A stretch of 14,512 nucleotides of DNA, taken from assembly GCA_015163925.1 (NCBI GenBank), contig JAAOIF010000008.1, positions 1 to 14,512 of the forward strand. The letters are read 5' to 3'. Made by a program: the position numbers and the translations under genes. Below are positions 1 through 6,570 of this stretch, piece by piece. Position 1 is the first letter of the stretch. The number at the start of each line of letters is the position of its first letter. Source of the stretch: Candidatus Thioglobus sp. (GTDB lineage: Bacteria; Pseudomonadota; Gammaproteobacteria; PS1; Pseudothioglobaceae). Below the pieces are notes generated by a model that saw only the letters and a list, made by a program, of their open reading frames with translations, searched no databases and was not told the origin of the DNA.

Positions 1-1
1 A

Positions 2-178
2 TTTGAGGTTTTTATTGATTGGAAATTGTCCCTGAGCCTGCTTCCGGTGGCGGCGATTGGGCATATTATTGGACTAAAATTGCACCAGAAAATCATCCAA
101 AATGATGCTTTATTTAAGCGCTGGGTCGGCAGCGGATTGCTGCTGATTAGTTCGCTTGGTTTGCTAAAAATTATGTAA
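2..178 (+). CDS. TauE/SafE-type (TSUP) membrane exporter, C-terminal fragment
   Basis: This is the 3' end of a gene that begins before the window; 58 codons are visible before the TAA at 176-178. The fragment carries a hydrophobic stretch with the glycine-rich pattern AAIGHIIGLKLHQKI, then a short loop (NDALFKRWVGSG), then a final hydrophobic helix LLLISSLGLLK. That arrangement (small-residue helix, 'G..lG..lh.ki' loop, 'f+r.vg..Ll.sgl.ll' end) is typical of the C-terminus of sulfite exporter TauE/SafE family permeases in the inner membrane. Substrate specificity cannot be read from a fragment. The assignment comes from remembered family pattern only; another small multi-helix permease is possible. 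Confidence 0.6.
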   Translation, partial: FEVFIDWKLSLSLLPVAAIGHIIGLKLHQKIIQNDALFKRWVGSGLLLISSLGLLKIM

Positions 179-183
179 TTTTA

Positions 184-204
184 ATGTTGCATTTAATGTA
201 ACAT
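184..204. promoter_or_regulatory. Near-perfect palindrome, likely operator of the toxin-antitoxin operon
   Basis: Two 10-base arms, ATGTTGCATT (184-193) and AATGTAACAT (195-204), are reverse complements at 9 of 10 positions around a single central T. The element lies just upstream of the Shine-Dalgarno and start of the antitoxin gene and contains promoter-like pieces (TTGCAT at 187-192, CATAAT at 202-207), though no well-spaced -35/-10 pair is evident. Type II toxin-antitoxin operons are usually repressed by the antitoxin, alone or with the toxin, binding such a palindrome over the promoter. The palindrome is seen directly; the operator role is inferred. Confidence 0.55.
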
Positions 205-216
205 AATGATTTATCT

Positions 217-224
217 AAAGGAGG
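217..224 (+). promoter_or_regulatory. Strong Shine-Dalgarno of the antitoxin gene
   Basis: The sequence AAAGGAGG ends four bases before the ATG at 229. It is the closest match to the anti-16S consensus in the window and fixes the antitoxin start. Strong translation of the antitoxin relative to the downstream toxin is the usual design of these pairs. Confidence 0.75.
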
Positions 225-228
225 AATT

Positions 229-489
229 ATGTTAAGAGCAACCATGGCAGATATGCGAAAATCAGTTGATTTTTTCCAAACCAACGAAGTGATTAATATT
301 GTTAATGGCAGGAAAAAAGAAGAAATTGGTTATTTTGTTCCTAATTATTTTAAGGCAGATTTCTTAAAATTTTTAGAGGGTTTGAAAAAGAAAAAACGCT
401 TAAAAAATGCCAAACGCGCCGCCAAAGCGCAAATGCTTGACCCAATAGGCGACGGGGCGGCAGGAGATGGATTGAATGAATTTGAATAA
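229..489 (+). CDS. Type II toxin-antitoxin system antitoxin (partner of PemK/MazF-type toxin)
   Basis: An 86-residue protein encoded immediately upstream of, and overlapping by 14 bases, a PemK/MazF-type toxin gene. The N-terminal half (about residues 1-50, with INIVNGRKKEEIGYFVP) has the shape of a Phd/YefM-like DNA-binding antitoxin fold, where a 'v..G....i.yfvp' hairpin recurs. It is followed by a very basic stretch (KKKKRLKNAKRAAKAQ, about 53-68) and a short acidic tail (about 71-86). The family call leans on position, size and the neighbouring toxin more than on a firm sequence match, and it is not a textbook MazE. The expected role is to neutralise the toxin and repress the operon through the palindrome at 184-204. 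The start at 229 is set by the strong Shine-Dalgarno. A+T-rich codon use suggests acquisition. Confidence 0.65.
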   Translation: MLRATMADMRKSVDFFQTNEVINIVNGRKKEEIGYFVPNYFKADFLKFLEGLKKKKRLKNAKRAAKAQMLDPIGDGAAGDGLNEFE

Positions 490-808
490 AGGCGATATTT
501 ATTTGGTTGATTTTGACCCTGCTAAGGTTGGCGAAATTGGCAAACTTCGCCCCGCTGTTATTTTGAGCGATAATCAAGATACAACTTTATTTGAAACTGT
601 TGTAGTAGTGCCACTTTCAAGCGTTATTATTGAAAATAATATTCCTTATCGTTATTTTATTAGTAATAGAGGCAAGCTGAAAAAAGGCTCAGATGCCTGT
701 ATTTATGAAATTCGTTCTTTGTCAAAAAGCAGAATAAAAACCAAACTGGCAGCCGTTACCGCGAATGAATTAGCCGATATTCATCAGGCTTTGTGCGAGC
801 TTTTATGA
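476..808 (+). CDS. PemK/MazF family toxin, mRNA interferase
   Basis: A 110-residue protein of normal length for the PemK/MazF family of sequence-specific endoribonucleases. It shows the family landmarks in order: [16 protein letters not shown] (residues 5-20), [12 protein letters not shown] (22-33) with the conserved Arg25-Pro26, and a VVVPLSS strand (43-49). In characterised relatives this arginine and the Ser/Thr after the Pro-Leu pair form the RNA-cleaving site. The ATG at 476 is preceded by AGGAG at 462-466 inside the antitoxin gene, so toxin translation should depend on antitoxin translation. Its TGA (806-808) overlaps the rsxA ATG (805-807), linking toxin and electron-transfer genes in one transcript. 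All landmark residues are present, so the toxin looks intact. Confidence 0.88.
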   Translation: MNLNKGDIYLVDFDPAKVGEIGKLRPAVILSDNQDTTLFETVVVVPLSSVIIENNIPYRYFISNRGKLKKGSDACIYEIRSLSKSRIKTKLAAVTANELADIHQALCELL

Positions 809-1380
809 ATGAATATCTGCTAATTTTGGTTAGCACCATTTTGGTGAATAACTTTGTGCTGGTCAAATTCTTGGGGCTGTGCCCGTTTATGGGCGTATCT
901 AAAAAAGTAGAAATTGCGATTGGAATGGGCTTTGCCACTACTTTTGTGCTGACGCTGGCGAGCCTTTCAAGCTATATTATTAGCAATTATATTTTGATTC
1001 CGTTTGGGCTGGAGTACCTGCAAACCATTGCTTTTATTGTTACAATCGCCGCTGTGGTGGGCTTTACCGAGATGGTGGTGAATAAAACTTCGCCGATTTT
1101 GCATCAGTCGCTTGGAGTATTTTTGCCGCTGATTACTACAAACTGTGCTGTGCTTGGCGTGGCGCTGCTGAATGTCGGGCAGGCGCATGGATTTTTGGCA
1201 TCTGGAGTGTATGGTTTTGGGGCGGCGCTTGGATTTTCTTTTGTGTTGGTGCTGTTTTCAACTATCCGCGAGAGGCTTGAATCTGCTGATGTGCCGGTGG
1301 TTTTCCGTGGCGTTCCGATTGCTCTAATCACCGCTGGGCTGATGTCAATGGCGTTTATGGGTTTTATCGGTTTGGCGTAA
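805..1380 (+). CDS. rsxA: Rsx/Rnf electron transport complex subunit A
   Basis: RsxA/RnfA is an integral membrane subunit (about six helices) of the ion-coupled complex that passes electrons between NADH and ferredoxin or, in enterics, keeps SoxR reduced. The 191-residue product matches the family closely from its first residues ([20 protein letters not shown]). Cys26 in this motif and Cys114 in [11 protein letters not shown] are the conserved cysteines that, with a matching pair from RsxE, hold a [2Fe-2S] cluster in the membrane in known complexes. I chose ATG 805 rather than an in-frame GTG at 793 because family members begin 'M..YLLLxV'. The start overlaps the toxin stop as ATGA, and the stop shares one base with the rsxB start. 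Confidence 0.95.
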   Translation: MNEYLLILVSTILVNNFVLVKFLGLCPFMGVSKKVEIAIGMGFATTFVLTLASLSSYIISNYILIPFGLEYLQTIAFIVTIAAVVGFTEMVVNKTSPILHQSLGVFLPLITTNCAVLGVALLNVGQAHGFLASGVYGFGAALGFSFVLVLFSTIRERLESADVPVVFRGVPIALITAGLMSMAFMGFIGLA

Positions 1381-1922
1381 TGCTATTAGAATCCGTCATT
1401 ATTTTTTCCGCATTGGCACTCGGATTTGGCTTGGTACTGGGCTATTCGGCGATTAAATTTAAGGTTGAGGGCAATCCGCTGGTGGAGCAAATTGATGCAA
1501 TTTTGCCGCAAACTCAGTGTGGGCAATGCAACTATCCGGGCTGCAAGCCTTATGCACAGGCGATTGCAGCTGGCGAGGCGGCGATTAACCAATGCCCGCC
1601 GGGCGGACAGGAAGGGGTGGATGCGCTGGCGGAATTGCTTGGTGTGGAGGCCTTGGAGCTGGATGCAGAATTCGGCGAAACTCAAGCGGAGCATGTGGTT
1701 TATGTTGATGAGCAAATGTGTATTGGCTGCACTTTGTGCATTCAGGCCTGCCCGGTGGATGCTTTTGTCGGCGCTTCAAAGCTGATGACACAGGTGATTT
1801 TTGCCGAATGCACCGGTTGTGATTTGTGCATTCCGGTCTGTCCGGTAGATTGCATTCACCCGCTGGAAACCTCGCCCTCAAGCACTTATACGCCAAATTT
1901 AGCCGAGGTCGCCCATGCCTAA
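1380..1922 (+). CDS. rsxB: Rsx/Rnf electron transport complex subunit B, iron-sulfur protein
   Basis: RsxB is the cytoplasmic iron-sulfur subunit anchored by one N-terminal helix (residues 5-25). The 180-residue product has a Fe4S4-type domain with Cys47, Cys50, Cys55 and Cys72 (CGQCNYPGC...C), then two ferredoxin-like 4Fe-4S motifs: [12 protein letters not shown] (Cys114, 117, 120, 124) and [12 protein letters not shown] (Cys144, 147, 150, 154). All ligand cysteines are present, so the protein should be competent for electron transfer. The gene begins on the last base of rsxA and overlaps rsxC by 8 bases. Length is normal for the family. Confidence 0.95.
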   Translation: MLLESVIIFSALALGFGLVLGYSAIKFKVEGNPLVEQIDAILPQTQCGQCNYPGCKPYAQAIAAGEAAINQCPPGGQEGVDALAELLGVEALELDAEFGETQAEHVVYVDEQMCIGCTLCIQACPVDAFVGASKLMTQVIFAECTGCDLCIPVCPVDCIHPLETSPSSTYTPNLAEVAHA

Positions 1923-3432
1923 TTCAGCACTCGCACAAGAATTTCAGGGCGGAATTGTTATTGCTAATAACTCGTCCGGCAGTATGAAAATCGTCCAAGC
2001 GCCGCTGCCGGATTCGGTGATTTTGCCCCTGCAACAGCGGATTGGCGATGAGGCTGTGGCCTTAGTGGCAGTAGGCGATGAGGTGCTGACCGGGCAGCTG
2101 ATTGCCGAGACGACTGATTATTTTTGCACGCCAATTCACGCCACAATTTCAGGCATTATTAGTGCTATTGATAAGCAAATTATTCCGCATAAATCTGGCT
2201 TGAAATCTAATTGTATTAGCATTAAATCTGATGGAAAAGATGAGTGGATTAGCCTAAATCAGCAGCATAAAAATTTCCTCCAAAGCCCGCCAGAGAAGCT
2301 GATTGATGCCATTCAAGCGGCAGGAATTGTTGGTCTGGGCGGCGGCGGTTTTCCCACTCACGCCAAGCTCAAAAATCTGACGAATTGCCAGACCATTATC
2401 ATCAACGGCACTGAGTGTGAGCCCGGAATTATGTGCGATGATGCGCTGATGCAAAATCATCCGCTGGAGGTCATTTCTGGGGTGGAAATTTTGCTGCATA
2501 TTTGCGCTGCAAGCCGTGCTATTATTGCGATTGAGGACGACAAGCCGGCGGCGTTTTCAGCCTTGCAAAAATGCAATAAAAACCAGCAAATTAGTATTGT
2601 TAAAATTCCGACAAAATACACCTCCGGCGCTGAAAAATTATTGATTAAATCATTGCTAAATATTGAAATTCCATCAGGCAGTTTTGCCTCTGATGAAGGC
2701 ATAATTTGCCAAAATGTGGCAACGGTCAAAGCCATATCTGATGCGATAATTGAGGGCAAACCGCTGGTCTCAAGAGTGGTCACGGTGACTGGTTCTGGGG
2801 TTGCAATTCCGCAGAATTATGAGGTGCGGCTCGGCGCAAAATTTGCCGATATTATTGCTGCCTCAAAGCCTAATAATTTGCCGCATAATCTGCGTATGGG
2901 CGGGCTGATGATGGGGCTTGATGTGGAAAATATTGGGCTGCCGATTGGCAAAATTAGTAATTGTATTTTTGTTAATAATGCTGAAAAAAAACCTGCCGAG
3001 CAGCCCTGTATCCGTTGCGGTCAGTGCAATCTGGTCTGTCCGGTGGGTTTGCTGCCGCAGCAATTATTTTGGTGGTCAAAGCATAAAAATACCGAAAAAG
3101 CAATGGATTATAATTTGCCAGATTGCATTGAATGCCGCTGCTGTGATTTTGTTTGTCCGAGCCACATTCCTTTAGCACAGCACTTTGTAGCGGCTAAAGA
3201 GTTGAATTATCAGCAAACTCAGCAGCAATACAAAACCGCTATTGCCAAAAAACGCTTTGAATTTCGGCAATTTCGCTTGGAGAGAAATGCGGCTGAGAGG
3301 GCTGAAATGATGGCGAAAAAAAGGGCAGAATTGCAAAAAAAAATGGCAAATGACAAGTCTCAAAAAGCTAAAATAGCCAAAGCGCTGGAGCGGGTAAAAA
3401 CCAAAAAAGATGAAAACAATTCCAATATTTAG
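1915..3432 (+). CDS. rsxC: Rsx/Rnf electron transport complex subunit C, NADH- and FMN-binding
   Basis: RsxC is the peripheral cytoplasmic subunit that takes electrons from NADH via FMN and 4Fe-4S clusters. In this 505-residue protein the nucleotide-binding loop [13 protein letters not shown] lies at about 140-152, followed by the conserved NGTECEP (164-170) and CDDALM (174-179) segments. Two 4Fe-4S motifs follow: [12 protein letters not shown] (Cys365, 368, 371, 375) and [12 protein letters not shown] (Cys404, 407, 410, 414). The last 75 residues are a charged, lysine/arginine/glutamate-rich helix, much shorter than the long repetitive tail of E. coli RsxC but common in other species. It overlaps rsxB by 8 bases and rsxD by 23. 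The glycine loop has Gly where GGAGFPT is usual, and the N-terminal 'GG.hp...K' segment is changed to [14 protein letters not shown]. Confidence 0.93.
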   Translation: MPNSALAQEFQGGIVIANNSSGSMKIVQAPLPDSVILPLQQRIGDEAVALVAVGDEVLTGQLIAETTDYFCTPIHATISGIISAIDKQIIPHKSGLKSNCISIKSDGKDEWISLNQQHKNFLQSPPEKLIDAIQAAGIVGLGGGGFPTHAKLKNLTNCQTIIINGTECEPGIMCDDALMQNHPLEVISGVEILLHICAASRAIIAIEDDKPAAFSALQKCNKNQQISIVKIPTKYTSGAEKLLIKSLLNIEIPSGSFASDEGIICQNVATVKAISDAIIEGKPLVSRVVTVTGSGVAIPQNYEVRLGAKFADIIAASKPNNLPHNLRMGGLMMGLDVENIGLPIGKISNCIFVNNAEKKPAEQPCIRCGQCNLVCPVGLLPQQLFWWSKHKNTEKAMDYNLPDCIECRCCDFVCPSHIPLAQHFVAAKELNYQQTQQQYKTAIAKKRFEFRQFRLERNAAERAEMMAKKRAELQKKMANDKSQKAKIAKALERVKTKKDENNSNI

Positions 3433-4360
3433 CTCAACTTCATATATGATGCGGCAAGTGATTTACGCCTTGCTGCTCGGGGTTATCGCCGAATTTTACT
3501 TCTTCGGCTGGGGCGTTTTTTGGCAGATTTTGCTCGGAGTTTCAACGGCAATTTTAGTGGAATCGGCGTTTCTAAAAATCAGAAAATTACCGATAAAACC
3601 AGTCATCACAGATGGCTCTGGCGCACTCACAGCAATGCTTTTAGCGATTTCAATTCCAAGCATAGCGCCTTGGTGGATTGTGGTTCTCGGCGTGGCTTTT
3701 GCGCTAATTTTCGGCAAGCAATTATACGGCGGGCTGGGGCATAATCCGTTCAATCCGGCGATGCTCGGCTATGCGTTTTTGCTGATTTCTTACCCCTTAC
3801 AAATGACCACTTGGGCGGCTGAATTTTTGAATTTTGCTCAGAGTTTTGAGGCGATTTTTGGCATAAATTTGCCCGATGCGCTGACCGGTGCGACAAAATT
3901 AGATTCGCTCAAAACCCAGTTAGCACTTGGCAAATCGGCAACTGAATTAAGCATAAATTCCATCAGTCAGGCGTGGATTAATTTAGGATTTTTGCTCGGC
4001 GGCTTGTATTTATTAGCACGAAAAATTATTCTATGGCATATCCCAATCGCCTTTCTCAGCGGCGTTTTGACGATTTCCAGCCTGTTATTTTTAATAGATA
4101 ATTCACTCTACTTGCCGCCGCAAAATCACTTACTACTCGGCGGCACAATGCTTGGCGCATTTTTCATCGCCACTGACCCAGTTTCCGCCGCCACCACGCC
4201 AAAAGGCAGGCTAATTTACGGATTTTTCATCGGCATTTTAGTAGTAATAATTCGCGTTTTCGGCGGCTATCCAGACGGCGTAGCATTCGCAGTTTTACTG
4301 ATGAATATCGCCGTCCCGCTAATCGATTATTACACCCAGCCAAAGGTATTTGGGCAATAA
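3410..4360 (+). CDS. rsxD: Rsx/Rnf electron transport complex subunit D, covalent FMN membrane protein
   Basis: RsxD is a polytopic inner-membrane subunit of the NqrB/RnfD family, thought to form part of the ion path. The 316-residue product has many hydrophobic helices and the conserved DGSGALTAMLLAISIP (68-83) and GGLGHNPFNPAMLGYAFLL (107-125) segments. In DALTGATKLD the final threonine of the TGAT core, Thr162, is the expected attachment site for phosphoester-linked FMN. FATDP-like and GGYPDG motifs mark the C-terminal half. The ATG lies 23 bases inside rsxC. After its TAA the normal next gene would be rsxG, but a two-gene insert intervenes. Confidence 0.93.
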   Translation: MKTIPIFSSTSYMMRQVIYALLLGVIAEFYFFGWGVFWQILLGVSTAILVESAFLKIRKLPIKPVITDGSGALTAMLLAISIPSIAPWWIVVLGVAFALIFGKQLYGGLGHNPFNPAMLGYAFLLISYPLQMTTWAAEFLNFAQSFEAIFGINLPDALTGATKLDSLKTQLALGKSATELSINSISQAWINLGFLLGGLYLLARKIILWHIPIAFLSGVLTISSLLFLIDNSLYLPPQNHLLLGGTMLGAFFIATDPVSAATTPKGRLIYGFFIGILVVIIRVFGGYPDGVAFAVLLMNIAVPLIDYYTQPKVFGQ

Positions 4361-4384
4361 TCGCTTATCAAGGTCTTTTTTTGT

Positions 4385-4390
4385 TATAAT
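4385..4390 (+). promoter_or_regulatory. Consensus -10 box before the two-gene insert; transcript may be leaderless
   Basis: TATAAT lies six bases before the ATG at 4397, directly after a T-run that follows the rsxD stop codon. Initiation 6-7 bases downstream of the box would fall on or next to the A of the ATG, giving a leaderless mRNA. No Shine-Dalgarno is visible before this ATG, which fits. I see no good -35 hexamer at 16-18 bases, so promoter strength is uncertain. Confidence 0.45.
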
Positions 4391-4396
4391 TTATTT

Positions 4397-4585
4397 ATGA
4401 AAACACAAACACCAATGCAAAGTTTTTTTGAAGGATTTTTCAGTATTTATGACTTGGATCCGACTATTAAGATTCCTTATCAAAACGATGCAAATTCTAT
4501 TGAGCAATACTGGCAAGAAGTAGGCGGTTTTTTACAACAATCTATGAATGATTTTGATAATGAGCAAAAAGCCAAACATAAATAA
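4397..4585 (+). CDS. Small hypothetical protein paired with a DUF2335 protein
   Basis: A 62-residue soluble protein with a short hydrophobic/aromatic start (MQSFFEGFFSIYDLD, residues 7-21) and a helical C-terminal half around EQYWQEVGGFLQQSMNDF (36-53). No known catalytic motif is visible. Small proteins of the pattern 'f..G....ydl....W..VG..l+.aM..f' are, from memory, frequent upstream neighbours of DUF2335 genes, and here the reading frame overlaps the DUF2335 gene by 26 bases. Position and overlap suggest the two act together. It starts right after the -10 box at 4385-4390 without a Shine-Dalgarno. An alternative start is the ATG at 4412. Coding by A+T-rich codons sets it apart from rsxD. 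Confidence 0.6.
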   Translation: MKTQTPMQSFFEGFFSIYDLDPTIKIPYQNDANSIEQYWQEVGGFLQQSMNDFDNEQKAKHK

Positions 4586-4931
4586 ACATCAAGAACAAAC
4601 CCCTGAATCATTAACGCTTACTCGTCAAGAATTTAGCGGTCCGATTCCTCCACCTTTGGTTTTAGAGCAATATCAAAAGATTTTGCCGACTGCACCAGAA
4701 CGCATTATTAGTATGGCGGAAAAACAACAAAACTATAGGCACAGCACTACAAATAAGGCATTAAAAATTAAGAATAAAGGGCAACTTTATGGGTTTTTAT
4801 TGATGGTTTTAATTATGTTTTTATCAGCCTATGCCTTATTTTTAGGCTATGAAAAATTTGCAATTATGGGTATGATTTTTGTCGCTGTGCCATTAGTTAA
4901 ACTATTTATTTTGGGTTCTAAAAATCAATAA
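4560..4931 (+). CDS. DUF2335 family two-helix membrane protein
   Basis: A 123-residue protein matching the DUF2335 pattern: a polar N-terminus, then FSGPIPPPLVLEQYQ (25-39) and ILPTAPERIISMAEKQQ (41-57), then a polar helix, and two hydrophobic helices at about 75-96 (GQLYGFLLMVLIMFLSAYAL) and 99-118. The proline-rich motif followed by 'ILP.a.eRil.mAE+q' is the family signature. The biochemical role of DUF2335 is not established as far as I know. The gene overlaps the small 62-residue gene and lies between rsxD and rsxG, where no such gene belongs. I chose ATG 4560 (MSKKPN); an in-frame ATG at 4548 would add four residues. Neither start has a clear Shine-Dalgarno, so translational coupling is likely. 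Its TAA at 4929-4931 abuts the expected start of rsxG. Confidence 0.82.
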   Translation: MSKKPNINKHQEQTPESLTLTRQEFSGPIPPPLVLEQYQKILPTAPERIISMAEKQQNYRHSTTNKALKIKNKGQLYGFLLMVLIMFLSAYALFLGYEKFAIMGMIFVAVPLVKLFILGSKNQ

Positions 4932-4956
4932 TTCAATCCTCAAAGCCGGCGGATTA

Positions 4957-5535
4957 TTGCTGATTTTTACGGCAATTAGTGTGTTTTTTGTGGCGCTGAC
5001 TTTTGATGCCACTAAGGGGCAAATCAGCCAGAATGAAAAGCAATTATTGGCACAGCGGCTGGGCGAATTGGTCAGTAATTATGACAATGATATTATTAAT
5101 GAAAAGTATGTAAAAAATATTAATTTGCATGGTTTGCGGCAAAATATTAGCATTTTTCCGGCGAAAAGAAATCAGCAAATTTTCGCCTATATCATTGAAC
5201 ACACCTATCCTAACGGCTATAACGGCAATATTAAATTGCTGACCGGCATTGATTCTCAGCAGCAATTATTGGGCGTGCGGGTGATTGCTCATCGGGAAAC
5301 GCCGGGGCTTGGCGACCAGATTGATTTGCGGAAATCCAATTGGATTAGGCGATTTAGCGGATTTTCACTTACTAATCCGCTGGGGAAAAACTGGAAAGTT
5401 AAGCCTGATGGCGGAATTTTTGATGCTTTCACCGGTGCCACAATTACTCCCAGAGCCGTTGTTACAGCTACTTTTCAGCTGTTAGATAAATTCTCAATCA
5501 GGCCTTGCCTGTTTCAAAATCCAGCATGCAATTAA
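4957..5535 (+). CDS. rsxG: Rsx/Rnf electron transport complex subunit G, periplasmic FMN protein; start codon unclear
   Basis: RsxG is a periplasm-facing subunit with one N-terminal helix and covalently bound FMN. Counted from TTG 4957 the product has 192 residues; HRETPGLGDQID (112-123) and FTGATITPRAV (158-168) are family motifs, with Thr162 as the expected FMN-linked residue. The frame is intact downstream, but the usual N-terminus should begin earlier: in-frame codons from 4930 (NSILKAGGLLLIF...) look like a normal RsxG anchor, yet no ATG, GTG or TTG lies between the in-frame stop at 4894-4896 and TTG 4957. ATC codons at 4924 and 4936 are the only near-cognate options. The TTG start would shorten the membrane anchor and remove its cytoplasmic charge. 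The gene end overlaps queA by 10 bases; rsxE does not follow. Confidence 0.85.
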   Translation: MLIFTAISVFFVALTFDATKGQISQNEKQLLAQRLGELVSNYDNDIINEKYVKNINLHGLRQNISIFPAKRNQQIFAYIIEHTYPNGYNGNIKLLTGIDSQQQLLGVRVIAHRETPGLGDQIDLRKSNWIRRFSGFSLTNPLGKNWKVKPDGGIFDAFTGATITPRAVVTATFQLLDKFSIRPCLFQNPACN

Positions 5536-6554
5536 GCGATTTTGAGTTTGATTTGCCGAAATCGCTAATTGCACAAAACCCAGCAAAAACCAGAACAGGT
5601 TCGCGGCTTTTAGTCGCACAATCGCATATTTTAGATACATATTTCCAGAAGATAGCCGATTTTTTAAAACCGGGAGATTTGCTGGTTTTGAACAATACTA
5701 AAGTGATTCCTGCGCGTTTGTTTGCCAGCAAAATCTCAGGCGGAAAAGTTGAAATTATGCTTGAACGGATATTAGGCAAAAATCAAGCTATAGCTATGAT
5801 TAAAGCCAGCCGAGCGCCGAAAATTGATAGTATTTTGCTGCTGGAAAATGGCGTGAAAATTAAAGTTTTGAGCAAAAATGAGAGTTTTTACACACTTGAT
5901 TTTAGGACTAATTCGCTGCCAGATTTGCTTGATGAAATCGGCCATATCCCGCTGCCGCCCTACATTTCTCGGGCTGATGAGGCAGAGGATTTGAGCCGCT
6001 ATCAGACTGTTTTTGCAACTCAAAATGGAGCCGTAGCAGCGCCGACCGCCGGTTTGCATTTTGACCAAGAACTCTTAAAATCATTGCAGCAGCAAGGCAT
6101 TCAGCACTGTTTTATCACTTTGCATATCGGCGCTGGGACTTTTCAGCCGGTCAAATCTGCGGTGATTGAAAACCACAAAATGCACAGTGAATATTTTGAA
6201 ATTGGGCAGGCCAGCGTGGATATTATCAAGCAAACTAAAGCGGCTGGCGGGCGCATTATTGCAGTCGGGACCACGGCGGTGAGAAGTCTGGAATCAGCTG
6301 CTATGACTGGGAATGGCAAGCTAAAAGCGATGCGGCGAGAGACTGATATTTTCATCTATCCGGGCTTTAAATTTCAGCTGGTGGATTTGCTGATTACTAA
6401 TTTTCACCTGCCGAAATCTTCACTGCTGATGCTGGTTAGCGCCTTTGTCGGGCATCAGAAAATGCTGCAAATTTATCAGCACGCCATTGCCAAAAAATAC
6501 CGATTTTTCTCTTACGGCGATGCGATGCTTTTAGAGCTAAAAGCAAGTAAATAA
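5526..6554 (+). CDS. queA: S-adenosylmethionine:tRNA ribosyltransferase-isomerase
   Basis: QueA transfers and isomerises the ribosyl moiety of S-adenosylmethionine onto 7-aminomethyl-7-deazaguanine in tRNA, giving epoxyqueuosine, the penultimate step of queuosine synthesis. The 342-residue product has normal length and family motifs: DFEFDLPKSLIAQNPA (5-20), SRLLV, FLKPGDLLVLNNTKVIPARLF, PTAGLHF (about 173-179), LHIGAGTFQPV, AVGTTAVRSLE, and YPGFKF...NFHLPKSSLLMLVSAF near 280-310. ATG 5526 was chosen over an upstream TTG at 5505 because the family begins close to 'M...DF.F.LP..LIA'. It overlaps the rsxG stop by 10 bases, so it is probably co-transcribed with the rsx genes, an unusual partnership. 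It converges on sucD with only 16 bases between. Confidence 0.95.
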   Translation: MQLSDFEFDLPKSLIAQNPAKTRTGSRLLVAQSHILDTYFQKIADFLKPGDLLVLNNTKVIPARLFASKISGGKVEIMLERILGKNQAIAMIKASRAPKIDSILLLENGVKIKVLSKNESFYTLDFRTNSLPDLLDEIGHIPLPPYISRADEAEDLSRYQTVFATQNGAVAAPTAGLHFDQELLKSLQQQGIQHCFITLHIGAGTFQPVKSAVIENHKMHSEYFEIGQASVDIIKQTKAAGGRIIAVGTTAVRSLESAAMTGNGKLKAMRRETDIFIYPGFKFQLVDLLITNFHLPKSSLLMLVSAFVGHQKMLQIYQHAIAKKYRFFSYGDAMLLELKASK

Positions 6555-6570
6555 AGGCTTGTAGCGTTTT

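Noticed and set aside
793..807. GTG start for rsxA four codons upstream of the ATG
   Set aside because: Family members start at the position of ATG 805, which also forms the ATGA junction with the toxin gene.
4355..4383. Possible terminator after rsxD (ATAA/TTAT pair then a T-run)
   Set aside because: The stem is four A-T pairs with no extension, too weak for an intrinsic terminator; the T-run alone is not enough.
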